DNA of 45,562 nucleotides from NCBI GenBank assembly GCA_021776915.1, contig JAIQZU010000020.1:1-45562 (forward strand), read 5' to 3'. Shown piece after piece: positions 1 through 7,633 of this stretch. The position numbers were made by a program, and so were the translations under genes. Within the stretch, counting starts at the first letter, position 1. Each line of letters starts with the position of its first letter. Below the pieces are notes generated by a model. The model was given only the letters and a program-made list of their open reading frames with translations. It searched no databases and had not been told where the DNA came from. This stretch comes from Candidatus Scalindua sp. GTDB taxonomy: Bacteria > Planctomycetota > Brocadiia > Brocadiales > Scalinduaceae.

Positions 1-28
1 GTAAATCTATCCCTACATAATAACTCAT
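1..28 (-). CDS. N-terminus of a leftward gene, possibly a transposase (partial)
   Basis: Only the first nine codons lie inside the window. Reading leftward from an ATG at 28 they give MSYYVGIDL, preceded by a strong Shine-Dalgarno AAGGAGGTG at 42-34 with 5 nt spacing, so a real translation start is likely. An 'xYVGIDL' N-terminus occurs in IS110-type transposases (first acidic residue of the RuvC-like fold) but also in sugar-kinase/ASKHA proteins. The accessory character of the next 1.5 kb favours a transposase, but this cannot be settled from nine residues. Confidence 0.4.
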
Positions 29-50
29 TACAGCACCTCCTTAAAAAATT

Positions 51-93
51 GTTAACAATATAATTAATATCAACATTATGATATATTGTTAAC
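51..93. repeat. 12-bp perfect inverted repeat upstream of the leftward partial gene
   Basis: GTTAACAATATA at 51-62 is repeated exactly in inverted orientation at 82-93, with a 19-nt AT-rich spacer. It begins 9 bp upstream of the Shine-Dalgarno of the partial gene. It could be an operator, or a subterminal repeat of a mobile element. It has no one-sided T-run, so it does not look like a terminator. Confidence 0.5.
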
Positions 94-118
94 TTGCAGA
101 TGCCTACTATATGATTAT

Positions 119-142
119 CAAGTCTGCTGATGGCTTAACTGC
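119..142. repeat. 24-bp direct repeat, copy 1 (copy 2 at 1381-1404)
   Basis: CAAGTCTGCTGATGGCTTAA followed by CTGC is identical at 119-142 and 1381-1404, about 1.26 kb apart. Both copies lie in short frames reading KSADGLTAE (111-197 and 1328-1426, both opened by ATG), so the repeat may be a relic of a duplicated coding segment. The antitoxin remnant, the duplicated repeat and the lipoprotein gene lie between the two copies. Confidence 0.6.
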
Positions 143-222
143 GGAAACGATCTTTAGATTCAGCAAAATGGAAAACATGATATACTTAGAGTATTGATAA
201 ATATTAATATGGAGGTGCAAGA

Positions 223-369
223 ATGTCAGATTTGCTTAACAAAATGAGGAACGAAGCATTATCCTTGCCTGTAGATGATCGTGCGAAATTAGCTCATGAG
301 TTAATCATAAGCTTAGATGAGTGCATTGATTCTGATGTTAATAACAGAAAAATAGGGTCAGGTCTTTAA
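223..369 (+). pseudogene. Truncated addiction-module antitoxin (TIGR02574-like)
   Basis: A 48-codon frame starts at ATG 223 with a good Shine-Dalgarno (GGAGGTG, 211-217). The protein begins MSDLLNKMRNEALSLPVDDR and continues AKLAHELIISLDE. The 'aLsLPvddRakLAheLi.SLDe' pattern is typical of the 70-80-residue addiction-module component family (PF09720/TIGR02574), usually paired with a RelE/ParE toxin. Here the frame runs straight into the repeat that starts at 350 and stops at 369, so the last ~25 family residues (the basic/acidic C-terminus) are missing. No RelE/ParE gene follows. It is best read as an antitoxin remnant broken by repeat insertion; a functional short form cannot be excluded. 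Confidence 0.6.
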
Positions 370-543
370 TCTTGAATTTTATTTTTTTTCTAACAAGTCA
401 CTGGAGGTGACGCCTTTATCTCTTGCGATTTCTACATCTTTGGATTCTTGAAGAGAAATAGGGTCAGGTCTTTAGTCGTGAATTTTATTTTTTTTCTAAC
501 AAGTCACTGGAGCCAACCCCTTTATCTTGTGCGGTTTGATTAC
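350..543. repeat. Tandem duplication of an ~85-bp 'AAATAGGGTCAGGTCTTTA' repeat
   Basis: The segment 350-437 recurs at 456-543 with a 106-bp offset. AAATAGGGTCAGGTCTTTA, the T-rich GAATTTTATTTTTTTTCTAA core and AACAAGTCACTGGAG are shared exactly, and the copies diverge towards their 3' ends. AGGGTCAGGTCTT-type repeats are common near Y1/REP-associated transposases in many genomes (general knowledge), but no such transposase is present here. The first copy supplies the premature stop of the antitoxin at 223-369. Confidence 0.75.
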
Positions 544-631
544 TTTTAAGCTCTTTGTTTATCTTATTTTTTATCTATTATTTAATTTGCCATACGGGGT
601 TGCTCACCTCAGTCGTTATGCGTAAAAAAAT

Positions 632-1279
632 ATGAAAACATACAGCAAAACATCAAGTAGCATCAAAACAATTTGTTCATTCTTTGTTCTTTTCCTAGTA
701 GTTGGGTGCTCAGGAACAAGTACCGACTTTCAGAATGATGCAGACATATTAAGACTTCAGCATCTGAAATATTATGCAGAAATTTTAGACAAATATAAGA
801 AAGTTACTGACAAATATCCATTTCAGGGCAGGAATGATGTCCCGATCTATGTACATATTGCCAATGATGAACAAATAGAATTTACTAAAAAAGGACCACC
901 CTATCCCCATGAAGTGATTCCTTTCAACGATTTTGTGCGAGAAGTTGAATCTGTGCTGGGTAAAGAAATAAATGAATACTATGACCCTCAATATCGACCT
1001 GTCTACAAGCCTAACTTTTATATTTATCTAATCAATAGCGATACATTTTTTCTAGCTGTCCATGTTCACCAGCCATTCCCTTTCGCAAAGAAAATTGCTG
1101 AACACTATTACAAGATTGAAGTTTCAAACCATCCAACTTCCCAAAACCAAGCTATTCTTCCAAAGAAACTATTGGCTAGTCCTGAATTTAATACCGAGTT
1201 AAGCAAACCTGTTAGCAAGCCGGGCTTTTTTAAAGAAAGAGAAAACAAATATTTACATTATTCAAAGTCAACTAATTGA
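632..1279 (+). CDS. Putative lipoprotein of unknown function
   Basis: A 215-residue protein. The N-terminus has a basic start, a hydrophobic stretch (about residues 14-25) and the lipobox LVVGC with Cys26, so it should be an inner- or outer-membrane lipoprotein. The mature part is rich in Tyr, Pro and Lys and resembles no family I recognise. No clear Shine-Dalgarno precedes the ATG; only an A-rich run is seen. It sits alone on the + strand between repeats: the duplicated repeat ends about 90 bp upstream and a copy of the 24-bp direct repeat lies 100 bp downstream. That suggests an acquired single-gene insert. The frame, signal and length make it a credible gene; the function is unknown. Confidence 0.7.
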   Translation: MKTYSKTSSSIKTICSFFVLFLVVGCSGTSTDFQNDADILRLQHLKYYAEILDKYKKVTDKYPFQGRNDVPIYVHIANDEQIEFTKKGPPYPHEVIPFNDFVREVESVLGKEINEYYDPQYRPVYKPNFYIYLINSDTFFLAVHVHQPFPFAKKIAEHYYKIEVSNHPTSQNQAILPKKLLASPEFNTELSKPVSKPGFFKERENKYLHYSKSTN

Positions 1280-1380
1280 TATTATTAATAAATCGCATAA
1301 TGTCGAAATATGAGGAGTTGAGTTATTATGATACATCGAGATATTGTTCTTTTTCCTATACACTTCGAGGGGAAAGGGGA

Positions 1381-1404
1381 CAAGTCTGCTGATGGCTTAA
1401 CTGC
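1381..1404. repeat. 24-bp direct repeat, copy 2 (copy 1 at 119-142)
   Basis: Exact copy of 119-142. It lies in a 32-codon frame (1328-1426) with a weak GAGGAG ribosome site, whose product would end KSADGLTAEFSTL. Apart from this repeat I see nothing convincing in the gap 1280-1504. Confidence 0.6.
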
Positions 1405-1504
1405 AGAGTTTTCCACATTATAAATAAAGAAACATTTTGCGGACAAGAATGAACATTTATGACAAAAAATGAACATATTGATTATTGGCTAAGGAGTATT
1501 ACAA

Positions 1505-1822
1505 GTGGTTAAAATCCCAGATAAAGTAAAAGGAATAATAGATAAATACCTGGAAGCTTTGAAGGACAATAATATTCCAGTTAATCAAGCAATTCTCTTT
1601 GGGAGTTATGCAAAAGGTAATAATGGCGATTGGAGCGATATAGATTTGGCTCTTGTTTCTGAAGTAATTGAAGGTGTTCGCATTAAAGATCGTGGTAAAA
1701 TTAGATTAATAACACTAAATGTAAGCAGTGATATTGAAGTATTGCCTTACAGTCCAAAAGATTTCAATACTGATGACCCATTTGTAAAAGAAATAATGGA
1801 AACAGGAATAAAGATTAAATAG
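1505..1822 (+). CDS. MNT-type minimal nucleotidyltransferase (orphan MntA-like)
   Basis: A 105-residue protein with a GTG start at 1505 and Shine-Dalgarno AAGGAG at 1491-1496. Residues ~32-48 carry the nucleotidyltransferase signature GS-X10-DxD (GSYAKGNNGDWSDID), the catalytic motif of minimal nucleotidyltransferases (PF01909). In MntA/HepT systems such a protein is the antitoxin that AMPylates a HEPN ribonuclease toxin encoded next to it. No HEPN frame is present: upstream is the repeat region, and downstream, 6 bp past the stop, is the end of the oppositely oriented cobD. So this is either a lone survivor of a toxin-antitoxin pair or a solitary enzyme. Family confident; role uncertain. Confidence 0.85.
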   Translation: MVKIPDKVKGIIDKYLEALKDNNIPVNQAILFGSYAKGNNGDWSDIDLALVSEVIEGVRIKDRGKIRLITLNVSSDIEVLPYSPKDFNTDDPFVKEIMETGIKIK

Positions 1823-1828
1823 AATCAA

Positions 1829-2959
1829 TTATCCGGCAATAAACTCCTGTACATTATCTCTCTGACCCGTTTCTTCTGAAACTACATCATCCATAATCAA
1901 ATTCAATGCGTTTAGAAGTTTCTGGTTTTCCTCTCTGGTTCTTACAGCAACACGAAAATACTTATTATTCAGACCAGTAAAATTTGAACAATCCCTGATT
2001 ATAATATTGTCTTTTATCAAAAGGGCCTGAATTCCTGATGATGTTATCTCCGCTTTGTCAATCTTCACCAGAATAAAATTGACTGATGGTTGAAACGGCT
2101 GTATGCCATTTATCCCGGATAGACCGTCATACAGGAAAGCCTTTTCCATGGACACGTATTCTCGTGTATTGACAGCGAACTCAACATCGTTAATGGAAGC
2201 ATAACCTGCAATCTGTGCAAATGTGTTAACGGTCCATGGCTCTTTATATTGCATTAATTTATTAACGATAGATTCATTTGCAACAAGATAGCCAAGCCTC
2301 AAGCCGGGGAAGCCGTAAAATTTTGTCAGCGATCTGACCACTATTAGATTGTCAATTAATGATGCCTCTTTTATAACGCTATATTTCTCGCCATCATCAA
2401 CAAAATCCATAAACGCCTCATCTACAACTATCAACCTGTTTGAATTCCTCTTAACAAGCTCTAATATATCTTTTTTCAGTATAAGCTGCCCTGTTGGATT
2501 GTTCGGATTGCATAAAAATACCATACCATCTTCGATATTCTTCAGGCTTGAGAGATCTGTGTTAATCAGTGGAAAGATTCCGTCATCATTTACAATCTCA
2601 ACCACTTCGACATTTGCGTTGGACAGAGCATCTTTAAATTCACTGAATGTAGGCTGCAGGAGGACGCCCTGTCTGGGTTTCATGGCACGGGGTATCAGAT
2701 AAAACAGTTCATTAGAGCCATTACCAATAATTATGTTTGAGTCATTGCATGAAACTTTATCTGCAATAGCTTTTTTCAGGTTTGTACACTCACTGTCCGG
2801 ATAGTTCTTGATATCGTCAAATCGTTCCAAAACAACCTTGTGTACGTCTTCAGGGCAGCCAAGCGGGTTTATACTTGCGCTAAAGTCAATAATTTCATCC
2901 GGATTTAATCCATGCTTATTACAAATTTGATTTATGTTGCCGCCGTGTCCGTTAAGCAT
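1829..2959 (-). CDS. cobD: Threonine-phosphate decarboxylase CobD (PLP enzyme of cobalamin synthesis)
   Basis: A class I PLP-dependent aminotransferase-fold protein of 376 residues. The N-terminal HGGN and DFSASINPLG stretches are typical of CobD, which makes (R)-1-amino-2-propanol O-2-phosphate for the nucleotide-loop linker of cobalamin. The PLP-lysine region reads RSLTKFYGFPGLRLGYL. The closely related HisC (histidinol-phosphate aminotransferase) is the main alternative, but the N-terminal motif and the position behind cbiO in a cobalamin-riboswitch operon favour CobD. The ATG start is at 2959, 56 bp after the cbiO stop. About 20 extra residues follow the normal end (ending DNVQEFIAG). It is the last gene of the operon and converges with the MNT gene. 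Confidence 0.85.
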   Translation of the reverse strand: MLNGHGGNINQICNKHGLNPDEIIDFSASINPLGCPEDVHKVVLERFDDIKNYPDSECTNLKKAIADKVSCNDSNIIIGNGSNELFYLIPRAMKPRQGVLLQPTFSEFKDALSNANVEVVEIVNDDGIFPLINTDLSSLKNIEDGMVFLCNPNNPTGQLILKKDILELVKRNSNRLIVVDEAFMDFVDDGEKYSVIKEASLIDNLIVVRSLTKFYGFPGLRLGYLVANESIVNKLMQYKEPWTVNTFAQIAGYASINDVEFAVNTREYVSMEKAFLYDGLSGINGIQPFQPSVNFILVKIDKAEITSSGIQALLIKDNIIIRDCSNFTGLNNKYFRVAVRTREENQKLLNALNLIMDDVVSEETGQRDNVQEFIAG

Positions 2960-3015
2960 ATTTCTATATTAATGAGATTTTTAACAACGAAATTTTACAG
3001 AAACAATGTTATAGA

Positions 3016-3882
3016 TTAGGAAATTTCAGGACTAACAAAGGCATTGTCTTCCAATCTGATTAATTGTGACAGATCCTGTCTGGCCTGCCCGATTGTAAGA
3101 GAAAGTGAGTTTATTGGAAACTTCTCTTTATCCCGCAATACTTCCATCAATTGTGCTATCTGTGGCAGTTCCAGCATAAGACCCTCAAGTTTTCTCGAAT
3201 CTGTAAACACGTCTTCCGGAGTTCCTTCCTGGACAATTATGCCTTTGTCCATGATTGCAACCCTATCAGCAAGCACAGGCACAAGGTCAACTGAATTTGT
3301 GGCGAGTATTATGGTAATACCATGTTTCTTATTCAGTTCATTAAGTATTTTCATCACAATCTTGACGCCTTCCGGATCAAGCCCACTGGTTGGTTCATCT
3401 AATATAAGTATCTCCGGCTTCATGGCAAGGATTCCGGCAATACATATCCGTTTGCTCTGGCCGTAACTGAGTGCGTGAATTGCCTTTTTTGCAAACTCCT
3501 TCATCTTGACTAATTCGAGTGCATTATTTACCCTGCTCACAATTTCATCATAGCTCAGGTTCAGGTTTGTCGGGCCAAATGCAACATCCTCTTCAACTGT
3601 GGGTGCAATGAGCTGATCATTGGGATCCTGGAAAACCATACCAACCTTCCTGAAAATATCGCCCGGTTTAGACTTATTTAATTCTTTATTATCTAATACT
3701 ACCGATCCGGAAGCCGGTTTTAAGAGGCCGTTAAAATGTTTAAGCAATGTAGTCTTTCCTGAACCGTTGGCACCGAGAATTGCAAGAAATTCACCCTCTA
3801 CAACATCTATGTTAACGCCATTCAATGCTTGCGTACCATCAGGATATTTATGTATTAAATTTTCGACCTTAATCTTAATCAT
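3016..3882 (-). CDS. cbiO: Cobalt ECF transporter ATPase CbiO
   Basis: ATP-binding subunit of the energy-coupling-factor cobalt importer, 288 residues. It has Walker A GANGSGKTT (residues 37-45), a Q-loop in VGMVFQDPNDQL, the ABC signature LSYGQSKR and Walker B ILILDEPTSGLD. The C-terminal ~60 residues after the nucleotide-binding domain are usual for CbiO-type ATPases. It would sit on the cytoplasmic side and drive cobalt uptake together with CbiQ (T component) and CbiM (S component), encoded just upstream. A 210-bp gap with two palindromic repeats separates it from cbiQ. No strong Shine-Dalgarno precedes the ATG at 3882. Confidence 0.93.
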   Translation of the reverse strand: MIKIKVENLIHKYPDGTQALNGVNIDVVEGEFLAILGANGSGKTTLLKHFNGLLKPASGSVVLDNKELNKSKPGDIFRKVGMVFQDPNDQLIAPTVEEDVAFGPTNLNLSYDEIVSRVNNALELVKMKEFAKKAIHALSYGQSKRICIAGILAMKPEILILDEPTSGLDPEGVKIVMKILNELNKKHGITIILATNSVDLVPVLADRVAIMDKGIIVQEGTPEDVFTDSRKLEGLMLELPQIAQLMEVLRDKEKFPINSLSLTIGQARQDLSQLIRLEDNAFVSPEIS

Positions 3883-3926
3883 TATTATTCATTAAATTTG
3901 TGGCATCTTTATACCACACAAAGAAT

Positions 3927-3954
3927 GTAGGGGCGTATTGCAATACGCCCCTAC
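3927..3954. repeat. 28-bp perfect palindrome, GTAGGGGC/GCCCCTAC family
   Basis: GTAGGGGCGTATTG is followed directly by its exact reverse complement, a 14+14 bp palindrome without a loop. It lies between cbiQ and cbiO. A related element with the same GTAGGGGC/GCCCCTAC ends is at 44141-44192, which indicates a dispersed palindromic repeat family. It could fold in the mRNA and tune the cbiQ/cbiO ratio, but no T-run makes it a terminator. Confidence 0.8.
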
Positions 3955-4016
3955 TTTGCAGTACAATTGAAAAACCTGAAGATCAAGTTAGGTCGCTATC
4001 GCGACAAAAGACTATC

Positions 4017-4060
4017 CTTCGACTCCGCTCAGGATGACGTCACACTGAGCGGAGTCGAAG
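4017..4060. repeat. REP-like inverted repeat, CTTCGACTCCGCTCA family
   Basis: CTTCGACTCCGCTCA (4017-4031) and its exact reverse complement (4046-4060) flank a 14-nt spacer that contains ATGACGTCA. A second copy with the same ATGACGTCA centre and slightly degenerate arms is at 39530-39572. Elements of this look are widespread intergenic repeats in many bacteria. Confidence 0.8.
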
Positions 4061-4092
4061 TGTTATCAACATTGAAATTCCTATGCATTAAA

Positions 4093-4878
4093 TTAAAAAC
4101 AAATCATTTCCAAATAGAATAATGTTGCCAGTAACATTCCACATGACAAGAGTATGGCATAGTCATTTTTTACTAATGGCGTAAGACGGATTGACAACAC
4201 CCTCCCTCCATCATATCCTCTGGATATCATTGCAGTATGAGCGCTCTCAGCCCTGATAATTGACCTGATAATCAGTACACCTCCGAGGTTTCCAAATGAT
4301 TTTATTGTCTTAAACCATGTAACATAGCCCAGTCTGCTTCTCTGCGAAGACATCATTGTCTCAGTTTCTTCTATCAGCAAGAACAGGTATCTATAAACAA
4401 ACGACATTACTTCAATCAACGTCTCCGGTATCTTCATCCAGCGAGCTGCCATGCATATCTTTGAAATTGTTGTGGTGAAGGACAATAAAAGCAAGAGCAT
4501 TACCCCCCCTGCTACTTTTGTGAACAGCAACAGACCAATTAATAACCCCTCTTTTTTCAAAACAAGTTTATAACCCAGGAGTGAACCGGACAACACAGTT
4601 GTCTCACCTTTGTGTAACCCCATTATAAGCATTATAAATACTCCGAAAAAAAGCGGCATTATCATTCGAAGACCCAGGTTCACAAAGGAGACTTTTATGG
4701 ACATTAACAATATTAATGATGTAACAAAGAAAACTAATGGAATTATAATATCATGAGATAAAATATTGAGAATCAAGGCTATTCCAATGTAAAACAGTTT
4801 GACCCTTACCTCTATGTCAGTAAGCCAATTGTTCCTATGCGCAAAATGATCCATGACAACATGCTTTAATATTTCCAT
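4093..4878 (-). CDS. cbiQ: Cobalt ECF transporter transmembrane protein CbiQ
   Basis: T component of the cobalt importer, 261 residues, with several hydrophobic segments between about residues 30 and 165. The cytoplasmic coupling region that contacts the ATPase is visible as RAESAHTAMISRGYDGG around residue 210-225, matching the 'A-R-G' coupling motifs of CbiQ/EcfT proteins. It would transmit ATP hydrolysis from CbiO to CbiM. The start ATG at 4878 has only a poor Shine-Dalgarno. A 194-bp gap with two small hairpins separates it from the cbiN-like gene. Length and motif are normal for the family. Confidence 0.92.
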   Translation of the reverse strand: MEILKHVVMDHFAHRNNWLTDIEVRVKLFYIGIALILNILSHDIIIPLVFFVTSLILLMSIKVSFVNLGLRMIMPLFFGVFIMLIMGLHKGETTVLSGSLLGYKLVLKKEGLLIGLLLFTKVAGGVMLLLLLSFTTTISKICMAARWMKIPETLIEVMSFVYRYLFLLIEETETMMSSQRSRLGYVTWFKTIKSFGNLGGVLIIRSIIRAESAHTAMISRGYDGGRVLSIRLTPLVKNDYAILLSCGMLLATLFYLEMICF

Positions 4879-5007
4879 ATTTATGTGCCTGAGATATTAA
4901 GGAATTTAAGGATTCCCGCCTAATAGTCTGGCGGACAGGTAAGAATTGAGAAATTAAAAGATGCTTCCTGCGAGTCCCAGAATTCCTCATGTATTGTAAA
5001 TGAGATA

Positions 5008-5065
5008 GTCAGGCGAGACGCCTGACCTATATTAATGCTCTAATAGGTCAGGCATCCTGCCTGAC
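5008..5065. repeat. Twin hairpins (GTCAGGC...GCCTGAC)
   Basis: Two small stem-loops, 5008-5026 and 5047-5065, share the arms GTCAGGC/GCCTGAC and lie 20 bp apart in the gap between the cbiN-like gene and cbiQ. They look like dispersed intergenic repeats. A role in mRNA stability inside the operon is possible but not shown. Confidence 0.6.
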
Positions 5066-5072
5066 TTTATCG

Positions 5073-5405
5073 TCAATTCGTCAATTCCTCTTTTTCAACA
5101 AATAGTTTTCTGAAATTGTAGCCGATTATGATGCCGCTGATAAGGCCGAAAAAAGTAAAAACAAACAGTAAAAGATCTCCCTGGTCAGTATTTATGTAAG
5201 GATCCCTTGGCGGATGTCCGTATTTCTCGGCATACTTTCCCACTATACTTACGTCAATTCCCGTCCACTTTTCGGTTTCAGATTCTTTTGTTTCTTTATC
5301 TTCAATACTTTTTATTGTATTGCCAGAGCTTGCTTCAGTTGCACAAAAAACGTTTGAATGGGCAAGACATAATATGAATGTGACAATAATAAGGTATTTT
5401 AACAT
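5073..5405 (-). CDS. CbiN-like accessory protein of the cobalt transporter
   Basis: About 110 residues from the ATG at 5405. A TTG 18 nt upstream is in frame, but GGAGG lies inside that extension and better serves the ATG, and translation from ATG begins directly with a signal peptide (MLKYLIIVTFILCLAHSNVF). Then come a charged periplasmic stretch with WTGIDVSIV and YGHPPRDPYINTDQGDLLL, one transmembrane helix and a short basic/acidic cytoplasmic tail. Signal peptide plus single helix next to cbiM is the topology of CbiN, which assists CbiM in metal loading, but the sequence is not classical CbiN. The PRDPYINTDQGD stretch suggests a conserved variant found with cbiM; this is recalled, not searched. 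Confidence 0.7.
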   Translation of the reverse strand: MLKYLIIVTFILCLAHSNVFCATEASSGNTIKSIEDKETKESETEKWTGIDVSIVGKYAEKYGHPPRDPYINTDQGDLLLFVFTFFGLISGIIIGYNFRKLFVEKEELTN

Positions 5406-5431
5406 AATACCAGAAACCTCCAATCCCTAAA

Positions 5432-6214
5432 TTATTGAACCTTTACAACTTTAAGGTTATGTAAAATGCCTGGACGAACTTTGTAAACATAGGATATAGC
5501 AAAACCTACCACTATACCTTCTGCGACACATAATGGTCCCTGTGAAGTAGTCATGAATACAACAAAGATTTCCAGCATTGCCTTTGCACTATCCATTATA
5601 GCGATCGGAAAAGGTTCTCCCCCTTCGAATACCAAAAGCCCTAATCCGATCGAGGTTCCCATGTAAGTAAATATATCTGATACCACTCCGGCAGCAAAAC
5701 CACACCAGAAAAGTTTCATGCCAATTCTTTGCGCAAGCCTGAATGCAAAATATCCTGAAAATGAGCCGAGTACGCCCATTGAAAAGATATTAACTCCCAG
5801 AGTTGTAAGCCCGCCATGTGCCAGGAAGAGCGCCTGTATAAATAGTGCAATCCCCGCAATCACAACGCTCACAAAAGGCCCTAACAGCATCGCACTCATC
5901 CCAGTCCCGGCAGGGTGCGCAGTTGCCATTCCGTTTAAGCCTACAACAGGAATTGGAAAACACGAAAAAACGAATACGGCAGCCCCAACTAATCCTACCA
6001 GCGGCAAGAAGCCGGGCACCTCTATCTTCTTTTTCTTAAGTTTGAGTGTGCCGATAACAACGAAAGGCATTACCAGAATAAACCAGAAGATAGCCCATTT
6101 TGCAGGCAAAATACCTTCTGTAATATGCATACCAAAGGCAAAATCCGGTATCATAATAATCGAAATCAAGATGAGTGAAAACAGAATTGATCTTTTCATT
6201 TTAAACATATCCAC
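5432..6214 (-). CDS. cbiM: Cobalt transport substrate-binding membrane protein CbiM
   Basis: S component of the cobalt ECF importer, 260 residues. A cleavable signal-like segment (residues 1-28) precedes MHITEG at 29-34. In the CbiM/NikM family the processed N-terminal Met-His supplies metal ligands, so cleavage just before Met29 would give the active form. The following membrane region includes the conserved NGMATAHPAGTGMSAMLLGP and AHGGLTTLGVNIFSMGVLG stretches. It is encoded 26 bp downstream of the porin and 27 bp upstream of the cbiN-like start, so all are probably co-transcribed. Cobalt rather than nickel is inferred from the cobalamin riboswitches and cobD. Confidence 0.93.
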   Translation of the reverse strand: MDMFKMKRSILFSLILISIIMIPDFAFGMHITEGILPAKWAIFWFILVMPFVVIGTLKLKKKKIEVPGFLPLVGLVGAAVFVFSCFPIPVVGLNGMATAHPAGTGMSAMLLGPFVSVVIAGIALFIQALFLAHGGLTTLGVNIFSMGVLGSFSGYFAFRLAQRIGMKLFWCGFAAGVVSDIFTYMGTSIGLGLLVFEGGEPFPIAIMDSAKAMLEIFVVFMTTSQGPLCVAEGIVVGFAISYVYKVRPGILHNLKVVKVQ

Positions 6215-6239
6215 TCCAAATATAAAAATTTACATTAAA

Positions 6240-7589
6240 CTAAAAATTTATCTGAAATCTCACTATAGAAACTACGGCATTATCCAGATCAGGATCTGCC
6301 CCCGGATTGAAAATAGTCTGCACTCCCGGCTGTATAGCAAGCCAGGGAAATATTTGTGCCCTGTATGTTAATTCCACGGCTGTTTCATGACTGTCCATTT
6401 TTTCAATATCTCTCAAATCTTCGCTTATGGAGGCATGTGCCACTGCCAGGCCAAGTATATCATCCTCTCTGGCAGGAATAATCCCCTGATAATGAATCCC
6501 CCCCCCTACATATAAATCAACCTCGTTTCTGTCACTCGGCACTCCTCCGATCTGGAAAAAAGCCCCAAGCCCTTTTTTTCCTTCACCAGGGATCAGCATC
6601 TGGTCGGCAATAAAATAGAGACCGTAATTATCAGAATGTCGAATTGGATTTTCGTTTTCATCCCTGTCCCGGACATCATCAAATTCAGCAGTGTGATACC
6701 ACCATCCCAATTTGTACGTTCCGGGCATGGTTCGGCTCTCTTCCTGATCACCAAAATGATATCCTAATTCATAAAAGTTCACAAAGCCCTCTTTGCTGTC
6801 CAGTTTCCAGTCAAATCCTCCATTGTTCTTGCCCGGATCACCGTCAGATATTTCAGCCATAAAATACAAGTTTTCAGTGGGTTCCCATTTTATTCTGAAA
6901 CCAAGAGCTGCTACCGGAAAATTGGAAACCGGAATATTATTTGAGATCTCATTATTAAAACCGAAAGAAGAGTGTAAAAAAAGCAACCCATACTCGGAGA
7001 TGTTAAACTCGCTATTCAAATCATGTTGCCCTATTAACACGGACAAGTCGGTGCCATACAAATCAAAAGAGTGTTCATACCAAAATTCATACAACTTTGT
7101 CCCCTTTTCAGACTCGAAGTTGTCAGATCCCTGCAAATCACCAATATAGTCTTCTGATGGGTTAGCTCCATGGTGGTTGAAAAAGTGTCCGTGAAATGTT
7201 CCACCCTTCCAGAAACCTGCTTTTTCCGTATCAAATTCAGCTATCAAATCAGTATTTGAAAGATAGCTGATAGAGGTATCAATACCGGAACCAGCCCTCT
7301 TTAATCCTCCTGAGTGATTGGTTACAAAGTCACCTGTGAAAACTATATCAAGTGAAATCCCCTTACTTTCAAGAATGTTCTTTAGCCTAAAATCTAAAAG
7401 ATGCTCATGTTCAAAAAACCTTGGATCAAGAATACCTGATGAATGAACTGTACTGAATAAACCATCAACAGATTCTCTTTCTCCAGCATGAACATACTTG
7501 TCAAATTCCCCATCTGTTACCATAGCAAACGTTGAATCAAAAAAAAGCACAATTAAGAATAGGCGTACTAGACAATATGCATACTTCAT
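6240..7589 (-). CDS. OprB-type outer-membrane porin in the cobalamin-riboswitch operon
   Basis: About 449 residues from ATG 7589, chosen because AAAGGAG lies 6 nt upstream; an ATG two codons earlier (7595) with GGAGGGG is nearly as good. The N-terminus is a signal peptide (hydrophobic core FLIVLFF, then STFA). The rest shows alternating aromatic/polar strands, YHTAEFDD, LGAFFQIGGVP, ETAVELTYRAQIFPWLAIQP and a C-terminal aromatic residue (VRFQINF), as expected for carbohydrate-selective OprB porins (PF04966), which are 400-450 residues. It lies between a cobalamin riboswitch and cbiM, so it probably passes cobalt, or a cobalt or corrinoid complex, across the outer membrane instead of sugar. 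That substrate is inferred from context. Confidence 0.8.
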   Translation of the reverse strand: MKYAYCLVRLFLIVLFFDSTFAMVTDGEFDKYVHAGERESVDGLFSTVHSSGILDPRFFEHEHLLDFRLKNILESKGISLDIVFTGDFVTNHSGGLKRAGSGIDTSISYLSNTDLIAEFDTEKAGFWKGGTFHGHFFNHHGANPSEDYIGDLQGSDNFESEKGTKLYEFWYEHSFDLYGTDLSVLIGQHDLNSEFNISEYGLLFLHSSFGFNNEISNNIPVSNFPVAALGFRIKWEPTENLYFMAEISDGDPGKNNGGFDWKLDSKEGFVNFYELGYHFGDQEESRTMPGTYKLGWWYHTAEFDDVRDRDENENPIRHSDNYGLYFIADQMLIPGEGKKGLGAFFQIGGVPSDRNEVDLYVGGGIHYQGIIPAREDDILGLAVAHASISEDLRDIEKMDSHETAVELTYRAQIFPWLAIQPGVQTIFNPGADPDLDNAVVSIVRFQINF

Positions 7590-7633
7590 CTGCATCTCCT
7601 TTCCCCTCCGGAAACGAAAGAGTAAATAACCAT

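Noticed and set aside
1328-1426. 32-codon frame containing the second direct repeat
   Set aside because: Weak ribosome site, no recognisable family; treated as a repeat relic.
1-1500. Integron cassette array with attC sites
   Set aside because: GTTATGCG at 616 looked like an attC end, but no paired RYYYAAC site or integrase was found.
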